DNA of 64,000 nucleotides from contig NZ_JACSQD010000006.1 of NCBI RefSeq assembly GCF_014836775.1, forward strand, positions 124,001-188,000. The letters run 5' to 3'. Positions 1-7,594 of the stretch are shown piece by piece. Position numbers and translations under genes: made by a program. This DNA comes from Arthrobacter gallicola. GTDB taxonomy: Bacteria; Actinomycetota; Actinomycetes; Actinomycetales; Micrococcaceae. Below the pieces are notes generated by a model. It made no database searches, was not told where the DNA came from, and worked only from the letters and a program-made list of their open reading frames with translations. Every line of letters begins with the position of its first letter. Position 1 is the first letter of the stretch.

Positions 1-1
1 G

Positions 2-166
2 GCCGGGGCGGTCGCTTACCTCGCGAGCCCGCTTTCGGGCTCAACGGCGGGAATCTCGCTGGCAGTCGACGGCGGAATGCATGGACTGCGGCTGCGTCCC
101 CTGCCCGAGCCGGATCCGGTGGCCACTGAGACGGGCACAGCCCCGGAGGCGAACGCAGCCGTTTAA
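2..166 (+). CDS. SDR-family oxidoreductase, C-terminal fragment
   Basis: Only the last 54 codons lie in the window; the gene enters from the left edge. The reading VAYLASPLSGSTAGISLAVD followed by GG is the typical C-terminal end of classical short-chain dehydrogenases, where the last strand of the Rossmann fold and the 'G..l.vDGG' motif sit. After it comes a Pro/Glu/Thr/Ala-rich tail of about 25 residues ending in TAA. Cofactor site and catalytic Ser-Tyr-Lys are outside the window, so the substrate cannot be inferred. It converges on the helicase gene that follows on the other strand. Confidence 0.8.
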   Translation, partial: AGAVAYLASPLSGSTAGISLAVDGGMHGLRLRPLPEPDPVATETGTAPEANAAV

Positions 167-278
167 GCCGCCGGTCCATCCAGAGCAGTGGGCCCCGCCC
201 ATTCGACCGACTGGGTGCTAATCCCGGCCGGTCAGGCCACACAGGCCGCCTGGGCTTTCAGTGCGTCAGGCCATCCAG

Positions 279-2474
279 CTAGGCCTTCAGCGCCAGGACA
301 AACGGCAGCACGGACTCTGCGCCGGCCAGCCGCAGGGTGCGTCCGGCTTCGGTCAGGGTCCAGCGGCTGTCCGCGAAGTCGTCCACCAGCAGCACCGGGC
401 CGGGATTGGCGTCGAACCATTCTGGTCCACCCTCCGGCACCGCGAACTGCTCCCAGACCGAGGCCAGGCGGAAGGCGCTGTTTCCGCCCGGGCCGCCGGA
501 CGGCCCGCCGTGAGGGAGCTGCAGGGCGCCGAGATACGGGATCCGGCCAAGCTCGGAGAGGCCCTGGGCCAGGGACCCGACCAGCTGGGGACGCGTTCGG
601 CTCGGCACACTGACAATGGCGACGGGCCGTTCCCGCCAGCCCCACTGGGCCAACACCTGGACGCAGCCCTGCAGCAGCGCCTGGTCCACCGGCGTGTCCT
701 CAGCCCCGGGCCCGAAGATCTCGCGCAGCCGGCCTCCCCAGCCGAGGTCCGTCAGGCGGGCCAGGGCGCGCCCGGTGGAGATGGCGGCGTCGGGCTTGAT
801 CTTGCCCTTCACCGGCACGCCCAGGCGGTCCATTCCGGTGGGGTACATACCGCGCGGATCGACGTCCACGCCCACCCGGCTGAGCGCCTGGCCGGCACTG
901 TCGGTAGCCTCTGCGGCGACGTCGTCCGGGAACCAGCGGCCGGCGCAGTTATCGCACCGCCCGCAGGGAGCTGCTGCGGGGTCATCCAGCTGCCGGGACA
1001 GGAACTCCATCCGGCAGCCGCTGGTGTTCTCATAGTCCAGCATGGCCTGCTGTTCCTTGACCCGGGCTGCAGCGATCCGCTCATACCGCTCGCGGTCGTA
1101 GGTCCAGGGCCGCCCGGTGCCGCGCCAGCCGCCGGTGACCCGTTCCACGGCGCCGTCCACCGCCAGGACCTTCAGCAGCAGTTCCAGCGGTGAGCGTTTC
1201 AGGTTGACCAGAGTCTCCAGCGCGGCGGTGGAGAGCACGGATCCGTCGGCCAGTTCCCGGAGCACGGCGTTGGCCGGACCTTCCGCGGGCATGGAGGAGG
1301 TTGCGAAGTACTCCCAGATGTCCCGGTCCTCGGAGCCGGGCAGCAGCAGCACATCGGCGTTGGGAGTGCCGCGGCCGGCGCGGCCCACCTGCTGGTAGTA
1401 CGCCACGGGTGACGAGGGCGCACCGAGGTGCACCACAAAGCCGAGGTCCGGTTTATCGAACCCCATGCCGAGCGCGCTGGTCGCCACCAGGGCTTTGACC
1501 TCATTGTTCTTCAGGGCTGCCTCAGCCTGTTCGCGGTCTGCCGGATCGGTGCGCCCGGTGTAGGCGAGCACCCGGTGTCCGGCCTTCTGCAGCAGGCGGG
1601 CGGTGTCCTCGGCCCCGGAGACGGTCAGTGCGTAAATGATGCCGCTGCCGGGCAGGTCTTCCAGATGGGTCAGCAGCCAGGCCAGCCGGCTGCGCGGGCT
1701 CGGCAGCCGCAGCACACCCAGCCGCAGTGAATCCCGGGCCAGGGCACCGCGGATGGTGAAGACCTCTTCACCGCCGGCAGCCAGCTGCTCCTCCACATCC
1801 TTCACCACACGGGAGTTGGCCGTGGCGGTGGTGGCCAGGACCGGAACGGCTGCGGGCAGCTGCTCGATCAGATGCCGGATCCGCCGGTAGTCCGGCCGGA
1901 AATCGTGCCCCCAGTCGGAAATGCAGTGGGCCTCGTCGATCACCAGCAGCCCGGAGCGGCGGATGAGTTCCGGGAGATGGTTTTCCCGGAACCCGGGGTT
2001 GTTGAGCCGTTCCGGTGAGACCAGGAGCACGTCGACGTCGTCCGCTTCCAGGCGGGCGGAAATGTCCTGCCATTCGAGCTGGTTGGCCGAGTTAATGGCG
2101 GCCGCCCGGACGCCAGCGCGGGCCGCGGCGGCAACCTGGTCCCGCATCAGCGCCAGCAGCGGGGAGACGATCAGGGTGGGGCCGGCGCCGCGGGCACGCA
2201 GCAGCAGGCTGGCCACAAAATAGACCGCTGACTTGCCCCAGCCGGTGCGCTGGACCACCAGGGCCCGGCGTCCGCCCCGGACCAGTGCCTCAATGGCCTC
2301 GTACTGTCCCTCGTGGAACTCGGCGTCTTCCCGTCCCACCAAGGCCCGCAGCAGGGCGGTTGCCTCCGCGCGCAGCGCTGCGGAGCCGGCGGTGTCCCCG
2401 GCCTCGCCGGGTGTGGCTGCTGATGAGGACTGGACGTTCGGTACGGAGACGGGTGCTGGTTCCATACCTTCCAC
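279..2474 (-). CDS. RecQ-family ATP-dependent DNA helicase with C-terminal phosphoribosyltransferase-like domain
   Basis: A superfamily 2 helicase that would unwind DNA 3'-5' using ATP. Visible motifs in the 731-aa product: Walker A RTGWGKS (about 76-82), the RecQ motif II DEAHCISDWGHDFRPDY (from about 180), TTATAN, and motif VI QVGRAGRG (about 362-369). A four-cysteine cluster at about 487-510 (C..CGRCDNC) matches the RecQ zinc-binding subdomain. The last roughly 90 residues contain VLLVDDFADSRWTLTEAG, resembling the PRPP-binding signature of phosphoribosyltransferases. I chose GTG 2474 because GGGGAGG lies 8 nt upstream; ATG 2465 is an alternative. The gene diverges from manB across 122 bp. 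Helicase identity is firm; the C-terminal domain assignment is inference from one motif. Confidence 0.9.
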   Translation of the reverse strand: MEGMEPAPVSVPNVQSSSAATPGEAGDTAGSAALRAEATALLRALVGREDAEFHEGQYEAIEALVRGGRRALVVQRTGWGKSAVYFVASLLLRARGAGPTLIVSPLLALMRDQVAAAARAGVRAAAINSANQLEWQDISARLEADDVDVLLVSPERLNNPGFRENHLPELIRRSGLLVIDEAHCISDWGHDFRPDYRRIRHLIEQLPAAVPVLATTATANSRVVKDVEEQLAAGGEEVFTIRGALARDSLRLGVLRLPSPRSRLAWLLTHLEDLPGSGIIYALTVSGAEDTARLLQKAGHRVLAYTGRTDPADREQAEAALKNNEVKALVATSALGMGFDKPDLGFVVHLGAPSSPVAYYQQVGRAGRGTPNADVLLLPGSEDRDIWEYFATSSMPAEGPANAVLRELADGSVLSTAALETLVNLKRSPLELLLKVLAVDGAVERVTGGWRGTGRPWTYDRERYERIAAARVKEQQAMLDYENTSGCRMEFLSRQLDDPAAAPCGRCDNCAGRWFPDDVAAEATDSAGQALSRVGVDVDPRGMYPTGMDRLGVPVKGKIKPDAAISTGRALARLTDLGWGGRLREIFGPGAEDTPVDQALLQGCVQVLAQWGWRERPVAIVSVPSRTRPQLVGSLAQGLSELGRIPYLGALQLPHGGPSGGPGGNSAFRLASVWEQFAVPEGGPEWFDANPGPVLLVDDFADSRWTLTEAGRTLRLAGAESVLPFVLALKA

Positions 2475-2596
2475 TATTCCAGCCTCCCCGGACACCGCGG
2501 TGCGCTGCCCGGCAGACCTGTGGAAAATACTGGCTGTGCACAGGCGCCCCGGCCTGTTTGCGGGGCTGCGCGGCACTCCCCTATAGACTGCAAGGC

Positions 2597-4003
2597 GTGA
2601 CTACTGCATTTGATCTCTCTGCGTCCTTCAAGGCCTACGATGTCCGGGGCGTCGTGGGCGAGACCATCACTCCCCAGATCGTCAAGGCTGTCGGCGCCGC
2701 TTTTGTCGACGTCCTTGACCTGGCCGGAGAAACCATCGTGGTGGGCGGCGACATGCGCCAGTCTTCCCCGGAGTTCATTAAGGACTTCGCCTCCGGTGCC
2801 ACGGCCCGCGGAGCCTTTGTGCTGCTCCTGGACCTGATCTCCACCGATGAGCTCTACTACGCCTGTGGGGCGTTGAACGCTGCCGGCGTCACCTTCACCG
2901 CGAGCCACAACCCGGCGCAGTACAACGGCATCAAAATGGCCAAGGCCGGTGCCGTTCCCATCTCCTCCGAGACCGGGCTAAAGGAAATCCAGAAGGCCGC
3001 CGAGCGCTACCTCAATGACGGTGTCGTCCCCTCGGTTCAGAACCCGGGCCAGATCAGCGTCCGGGACGTCCTCGGCGACTACGCCGCGTACCTGCGCAGC
3101 CTCGTGGACCTCCGCGGCATCCGCCCGCTGAAGGTAGTGGTCGACGCCGGCAACGGCATGGCCGGCCTCACCACCCCCGCTGTGCTGGGCGACTCTATCC
3201 TTCCCGGCCTGCCCCTGGACATCGTGCCGCTGTACTTCGAGCTGGACGGGTCCTTCCCGAACCACCCGGCCAACCCACTGGAACCGGAGAATCTGCGCGA
3301 CTTGCAGGCCGCCGTCGTCGAGCATGGCGCGGACCTGGGCCTGGCGTTCGACGGCGACGCGGACCGCTGCTTCGTCATTGACGAACTCGGGGCCCCGGTC
3401 AGCCCGTCGGCGATCACCGCCCTCGTGGCCCGCCGCGAGATCGCCCGGGCTAAGGCTGCCGGGGAAGAAGTCCCGGTCATCATCCACAACCTCATTACTT
3501 CCCGCGCTGTCCCGGAGCTGGTCGAAGCCTCCGGCGGCCGCGCGGTCCGCACCCGGGTCGGACACTCCTTTATTAAGGCTCTGATGGCCTCCGAAGGCGC
3601 AGTCTTTGGCGGCGAGCACTCGGCGCACTACTACTTCCGCGACTTCTACAACGCGGACACCGGCATGCTGGCCGCGATGCATGTGCTGGCGGCCCTCGGT
3701 GAGCAGAGCCTGCCCCTGTCCGACCTGGCGCGGGAATACGAGCCGTACTTCTCCTCGGGCGAGATCAACTCCAAGCTCGACGACGTCCCCGCCGCCGTGG
3801 CGCGCGTCCGTGCGGAGTTTGACCGGCCGGGCGTTACCGTCGACCTGATGGACGGACTGACCTTCACCTCCGATGACGGCGCCTGGTGGTTCAACCTGCG
3901 CGCCTCCAACACCGAACCCTTCCTCCGGCTGAACGCCGAGGCAGAGGACCTCTCCACCATGGAGCAGGTCCGCGACCGTGTCCTTGAACTAGTTAGGAAA
4001 TGA
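2597..4003 (+). CDS. manB: phosphomannomutase/phosphoglucomutase
   Basis: Interconverts mannose-6-P or glucose-6-P and the 1-phosphate, feeding GDP-mannose and cell-envelope glycan synthesis. The 468-aa protein carries the four hallmark elements of the alpha-D-phosphohexomutase family: the phosphoserine loop TASHNPAQYNGIKM, the Mg-binding loop DGDADR, the sugar-binding GGEHSAHYYF, and the C-terminal phosphate-binding RASNTEPFLRL. The start is GTG 2597 (VTTAFDLSASFKAYDVRG). The upstream in-frame extension runs into the promoter and antisense to the helicase, so it was rejected. Only a weak AAGG precedes the start. A small unknown gene follows 4 bp after the stop, suggesting co-transcription. 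Length is normal for the family. Confidence 0.93.
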   Translation: MTTAFDLSASFKAYDVRGVVGETITPQIVKAVGAAFVDVLDLAGETIVVGGDMRQSSPEFIKDFASGATARGAFVLLLDLISTDELYYACGALNAAGVTFTASHNPAQYNGIKMAKAGAVPISSETGLKEIQKAAERYLNDGVVPSVQNPGQISVRDVLGDYAAYLRSLVDLRGIRPLKVVVDAGNGMAGLTTPAVLGDSILPGLPLDIVPLYFELDGSFPNHPANPLEPENLRDLQAAVVEHGADLGLAFDGDADRCFVIDELGAPVSPSAITALVARREIARAKAAGEEVPVIIHNLITSRAVPELVEASGGRAVRTRVGHSFIKALMASEGAVFGGEHSAHYYFRDFYNADTGMLAAMHVLAALGEQSLPLSDLAREYEPYFSSGEINSKLDDVPAAVARVRAEFDRPGVTVDLMDGLTFTSDDGAWWFNLRASNTEPFLRLNAEAEDLSTMEQVRDRVLELVRK

Positions 4004-4007
4004 GCTC

Positions 4008-4478
4008 ATGGCTGATGTAGAACTGGCCGGCGGAGAACCCTCCGCCCAGGTACAGGATGACCTGAACTCGCTGCTGGGCACCGCCCTCGGTGTCACGCAG
4101 GAACAGCTCGAAGCGCAGGGCGCCTTCCTGCCCGCCGCCCTGGTGGTGCAGAACGACGGCGAACTGCGCATGGTTGCCGTCTCCCCGGAGGAGAGCGACG
4201 AAGATCTGGACGCCGAGTCCATGATCGACGACCTCTACACCGTGCTGACGGACCAGAAGGACCAGAACCGGGCAGTGGCTGTCTTCTCCGACATCACCCT
4301 CCCGGATGAAGGCACCGACGCCATCCATGTGGTGGCCGAGCACTCCGAAGGTGTGTGCATCTCCGCGATCCAGACGTACTCCGAAGAGGATGGCGTGTGG
4401 ACCTTTGCCGACCCCATCTGGGAATCCGGTGAGCCGATTGTCTGGGCTGCCGGGGACGAAGCACCGGCTGAGTCCTAA
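4008..4478 (+). CDS. hypothetical acidic protein downstream of manB
   Basis: A 156-aa soluble protein, rich in Asp/Glu, with no signal peptide or membrane segment. I do not recognise the family. It starts 4 bp after the manB stop, with AGGA inside the end of manB serving as a plausible ribosome site, so the two are probably translated from one message. It begins with a helical stretch (AQVQDDLNSLLGTALGV), then alternates short hydrophobic strands (ALVVQNDG, LRMVAVS, AVAVFSDI, VCISAIQT) with acidic loops. A strong terminator follows 35 bp downstream. Coding assignment is secure from position and codon use; function is unknown. Confidence 0.8.
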   Translation: MADVELAGGEPSAQVQDDLNSLLGTALGVTQEQLEAQGAFLPAALVVQNDGELRMVAVSPEESDEDLDAESMIDDLYTVLTDQKDQNRAVAVFSDITLPDEGTDAIHVVAEHSEGVCISAIQTYSEEDGVWTFADPIWESGEPIVWAAGDEAPAES

Positions 4479-4513
4479 CCGGACCGCCGCGGGCGGACAA
4501 ACGCCAAGCGGAT

Positions 4514-4562
4514 AAAAGGGAGGCCCCGCACTCTGGATTCCAGAGTGCGGGGCCTCCCTTTT
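4514..4562. terminator. bidirectional intrinsic terminator between manB operon and pckG
   Basis: A perfect 23-bp stem (4514-4536 and 4540-4562) with a 3-nt loop. The stem begins with AAAA and ends with TTTT, so it works as a hairpin plus U-run on both strands. It sits between the converging manB unit and pckG. Confidence 0.95.
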
Positions 4563-4590
4563 GCCGTTCAGGCTGTGGGCTGTTCAGCTG

Positions 4591-6489
4591 CTACTTAGCG
4601 GCAGCGAAGCGGTCCTTGACCTCGGCCAGTTTCGCGGAGAGTTCCTCGGGCAGCGATGCGCCGAAGCGGGCGTACCACTCGTCGATGCCGGCCAGCTCGG
4701 TTTCCCATTCGGCGGGGTCCACCTGCACGGCGGCCTCGACGTCGGCCGGGGTCATATCCAGGCCGGTGAGGTCGATCGAATCACCGGTCGGAACGTAGCC
4801 GATCGGGGTTTCGACGGCGTCCGCCTTGCCTTCCAGACGCTCGATAACCCACTTGAGCACGCGCGAGTTCTCACCGAAGCCAGGCCAGGCGAACCCGCCG
4901 TCGGCCGTGCGGCGGAACCAGTTGACCAGGAAGATCGCCGGAAGCTTGTCCTGATCGGCCTTGCCGCTGAGCGTGATCCAGTGCTTAAGGTAGTCACCGG
5001 CGTCGTAGCCCATAAACGGCAGCATGGCCATCGGGTCGCGGCGGACAACACCCACGGCGCCGGCTGCGGCTGCCGTGGTCTCCGAGGAGAGGGTGGAGCC
5101 CATAAAGATGCCGCTGGTCCAGTCGCGGGCCTGGGTGACCAGGGGAACCGTGGTCTTGCGGCGTCCGCCGAACAGGATGGCTGAGACGGGCACGCCCTCC
5201 GGGGAGTGGTATTCCTCAGCCAGCATGTCGATCTGGTCAATGGGAGTGCAGAACCGGGAGTTCGGGTGGGCTGCCGGGGTGTCTGATTCCGGAGTCCACT
5301 CGTTGCCCAGCCAGTCGGTCAGGTGCGCGGGTACCTCATCGGTCATGCCCTCCCACCAGACGCCGCCGTCGTCGGTCAGCGCAACGTTCGTGAAGATCGA
5401 GTTGCCCTTCGCGATGGCACGCATGGCGTTCGGGTTGGTGCTCCAGCCGGTGCCGGGAGCGACGCCGAACAGGCCGGCTTCCGGGTTCGTGGCACGCAGC
5501 TCGCCGTCGTGGCCGAAGCGCAGCCAGGTGATGTCGTCGCCCAGGGTCTCAACCTTCCAGCCTTCGACCGTGGGGTCCAGCAGGGCCAGGTTGGTCTTGC
5601 CGCAGGCAGAGGGGAACGCCGCGGAGACGTAGTAGTCCTTGTTTTCCGGGCTGGTGAGCTTCAGGATCAGCATGTGCTCAGCAAGCCAGCCCTCGTCCCG
5701 GGCCATCACCGAGGCGATGCGCAGGGCGTAGCATTTCTTGCCGAGCAGTGCGTTGCCGCCGTAGCCGGAGCCATAGGAGAAGATGGACCGGTCCTCGGGG
5801 AAGTGGACAATCCACTTCTCCTCATTGCAGGGCCAGGCCACGTCGGCTTCGCCCTCGGCCAGCGGAGCGCCGACGGAGTGCAGTGCCGGCACGAAGAAGG
5901 CGTTGTCCAGTTCTTCCATCTTCCGCAGCACATCAGTGCCGATCCGGGCCATGATCCGCATGGAGGCCACCACGTAGGCGCTGTCCGTGATCTCCACTCC
6001 GAACTTGGGGTCCTCAGCGTCGAGGTGCCCCATAACAAACGGAATGACGTACATGGTGCGTCCGCGCATGGAACCGGCGAACAGACCGTCCAGCTTGGTG
6101 CGCATCTGGGCCGGATCCATCCAGTTGTTGGTGAAGCCGGCGTCTTCCTTCTTCTCGGAGCAGATGAACGTCTGCTCCTCAACGCGGGCAACGTCCTTGG
6201 GATCGGAGAAGGCCGCGAAGGAGTTCGGGAAGGTCTCCGGGTTCAGCCGGGTCAGCGTGCCTGCTGCAACCAGCTCATCGGTCAGGACCGTGTTTTCGTC
6301 TTCCGAACCGGTGACCCAATAGACCGCGGCGGGCTGCGTCAGCTCGGCCACCTGCTGGACCCAGGCGAGCAGGGCAGGGTGGGTGGTGGGTGCCTCGCTG
6401 GAGGCCCCTTGGATGTTGCTGTCCTGCAAATGGCCAGGAGCAGCGTTGCCGCTCTCATTGAGAACTAGCTGACGCGCGTCATCGCCCAT
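4591..6489 (-). CDS. pckG: phosphoenolpyruvate carboxykinase (GTP)
   Basis: Converts oxaloacetate plus GTP to PEP, CO2 and GDP, the entry step of gluconeogenesis. The 632-aa product has the GTP-PEPCK kinase loop [13 protein letters not shown] (P-loop at about 293-300), [12 protein letters not shown], the guanine-site motif [13 protein letters not shown], and [19 protein letters not shown]. It is slightly longer than the usual ~610 aa owing to an N-terminal extension. ATG 6489 was chosen because GGGAAG lies just upstream. The 5' region holds a CRP/GlxR-like site and an adjacent palindrome, suggesting catabolite-type control. It is terminated by the shared bidirectional hairpin. Confidence 0.97.
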   Translation of the reverse strand: MGDDARQLVLNESGNAAPGHLQDSNIQGASSEAPTTHPALLAWVQQVAELTQPAAVYWVTGSEDENTVLTDELVAAGTLTRLNPETFPNSFAAFSDPKDVARVEEQTFICSEKKEDAGFTNNWMDPAQMRTKLDGLFAGSMRGRTMYVIPFVMGHLDAEDPKFGVEITDSAYVVASMRIMARIGTDVLRKMEELDNAFFVPALHSVGAPLAEGEADVAWPCNEEKWIVHFPEDRSIFSYGSGYGGNALLGKKCYALRIASVMARDEGWLAEHMLILKLTSPENKDYYVSAAFPSACGKTNLALLDPTVEGWKVETLGDDITWLRFGHDGELRATNPEAGLFGVAPGTGWSTNPNAMRAIAKGNSIFTNVALTDDGGVWWEGMTDEVPAHLTDWLGNEWTPESDTPAAHPNSRFCTPIDQIDMLAEEYHSPEGVPVSAILFGGRRKTTVPLVTQARDWTSGIFMGSTLSSETTAAAAGAVGVVRRDPMAMLPFMGYDAGDYLKHWITLSGKADQDKLPAIFLVNWFRRTADGGFAWPGFGENSRVLKWVIERLEGKADAVETPIGYVPTGDSIDLTGLDMTPADVEAAVQVDPAEWETELAGIDEWYARFGASLPEELSAKLAEVKDRFAAAK

Positions 6490-6635
6490 GACTCTTCCCT
6501 TCGTTGGGTCAGTGGTGTTTTTTGATGCTATTTGGCCATCCCTGTGCTTTGAGTGCGGAAAGATACTACCTATGTGGTCTACGCCTCCCTGTCTCCCGGG
6601 ATTTCAGGACAAATTCACCGCCTGGACCCCAATTG

Positions 6636-6651
6636 TGTGACGAAGGTCATA
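6636..6651. promoter_or_regulatory. candidate CRP/GlxR binding site upstream of pckG
   Basis: TGTGA-CGAAGG-TCATA differs at one position from the consensus TGTGA-N6-TCACA of CRP-family regulators, which in actinobacteria include GlxR. It lies about 147 bp upstream of the pckG start. pck genes are known targets of GlxR in corynebacteria. Binding here is inference. Confidence 0.5.
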
Positions 6652-6663
6652 TAGACCGGTCTA
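6652..6663. promoter_or_regulatory. perfect 12-bp palindrome, TetR-type operator candidate
   Basis: TAGACCGGTCTA is a perfect palindrome directly abutting the CRP-like site. Such AGACCGGTCT-type sites are typical of TetR-family operators. It lies between pckG (minus) and the tRNA-Arg promoter (plus), so it could act on either. Confidence 0.45.
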
Positions 6664-6687
6664 GTGTTTGGGCGTAATGGAACTCGA

Positions 6688-6717
6688 TTGGCGTTCTCCC
6701 AAGAACCCCGCTATAGT
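6688..6717 (+). promoter_or_regulatory. candidate sigma-70-type promoter of tRNA-Arg
   Basis: TTGGCG (6688-6693) and TATAGT (6712-6717) are separated by 18 bp and lie about 75 bp before the tRNA. Both hexamers are near the vegetative consensus. Confidence 0.5.
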
Positions 6718-6792
6718 TATCTACGGCCAAACAGCCACGGAGGAACTTGGAAGAAGCGCTGAAAAGCGAAGAATCCAAGGATATTCCAAAAT

Positions 6793-6868
6793 GCGTGCGT
6801 AGCTCAACGGATAGAGCATCTGACTACGGATCAGAAGGTTGGGGGTTCGAATCCCTTCGCGCGCACCA
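6793..6868 (+). tRNA. tRNA-Arg (anticodon ACG)
   Basis: A complete cloverleaf: acceptor stem GCGTGCG pairing with CGCGCGC (one G-U), anticodon stem TCTGA/TCAGA around the loop CTACGGA (anticodon ACG, wobble A expected to become inosine), T loop GGTTCGAAT. The CCA end is encoded (6866-6868). tadA, the enzyme that deaminates this wobble A, lies about 4.8 kb away at 11714. Confidence 0.96.
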
Positions 6869-6872
6869 CTGA

Positions 6873-6917
6873 AACCCGGTTCGACCAGCAGAAATGCGGT
6901 CGGGCCGGGTTTTTTGT
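6873..6917 (+). terminator. intrinsic terminator after tRNA-Arg
   Basis: The stem 6873-6886 with 6899-6912 (two G-U pairs) is followed by TTTTTTGTTT. It starts 4 bp after the tRNA. Confidence 0.85.
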
Positions 6918-6947
6918 TTAACGGCGCCTACCTACCCGGGGGCGGGA

Positions 6948-7481
6948 CTAGGGCGGGGGCTCCGGTGCGGGCCCTCCAGAGTGGTGACGGAAGAATGCCG
7001 CCGCATCTTCCGCCACCTGTTCTGGAACCTCCCACAGAACCAGGTGCCCCACTCCCGGATAAACCTTCAGCACGGAACCGTCGATGTGGGCGGCCAGGGT
7101 TTCCTGGTCCTCCCGTGGGAGCACGTTGTCCTCTGCTCCCCACAGAATGAGCGCGGGCGAACGGATGGTTCCCGACCCCGTCGGGGGCGGGGCAGCAACC
7201 AAGCCGCTCATGATCTGCTTCCAGGCATTCGAGGGGATCCTGGTGCCGTCTTGCACTGCCAGCGAATACCCGCCCTCTGGCTTGTCAGCTCCGCCCTGCC
7301 CCCGAAGATCCGGAGCATGGACCCGGAAGCCGGAGAGCCCGGGCAGAAGCCGGTCAAAGCTGCCGCGGGATTCGCCCCACGCATGCAGCAGCAGCACCGG
7401 GGGCGAAGCCGGATCACCTTGAACAAGGCAGGGCACGGAAATCCCCGTCCGCAGCCTGAGGGTCCGCACCTCCGCCTCCAT
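6948..7481 (-). CDS. alpha/beta-fold hydrolase with internal in-frame deletion (probably non-catalytic)
   Basis: A 177-aa product; alpha/beta hydrolases of this type usually have about 260-280 residues. The N-terminal part is normal (LLLHAWGESRGSFDRLLPG, then HAPDLRGQGGADKP), and so is the C-terminal part (ALILWGAEDNVLPREDQETL with the acid region, GVGHLVLWEVPEQVAED with the catalytic His). The central segment with the nucleophile elbow (G-x-S-x-G), first lid helices and cap is absent: YSLAV at residue 76 jumps straight to QDGTRIPSNAWKQI, which in relatives lies roughly 100 residues later. The frame is kept, so the ORF looks intact. I infer a decayed or catalytically dead protein. The junction is near 7245-7258. 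Confidence 0.7.
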   Translation of the reverse strand: MEAEVRTLRLRTGISVPCLVQGDPASPPVLLLHAWGESRGSFDRLLPGLSGFRVHAPDLRGQGGADKPEGGYSLAVQDGTRIPSNAWKQIMSGLVAAPPPTGSGTIRSPALILWGAEDNVLPREDQETLAAHIDGSVLKVYPGVGHLVLWEVPEQVAEDAAAFFRHHSGGPAPEPPP

Positions 7482-7594
7482 AGGAACAGGTTACGCGCGC
7501 CTCCGCTGCTGGGGACTGGTCAGATGGTTCGTTGACGATCATCCTCCTCCCCCGCCGCTTGTCCCCGGCCAGCGCAGATGAAAGGCTCGGCACC

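Noticed and set aside
2519..2527. TGTGGAAAA, DnaA-box-like sequence in the recQ/manB interval
   Set aside because: Isolated and expected by chance.
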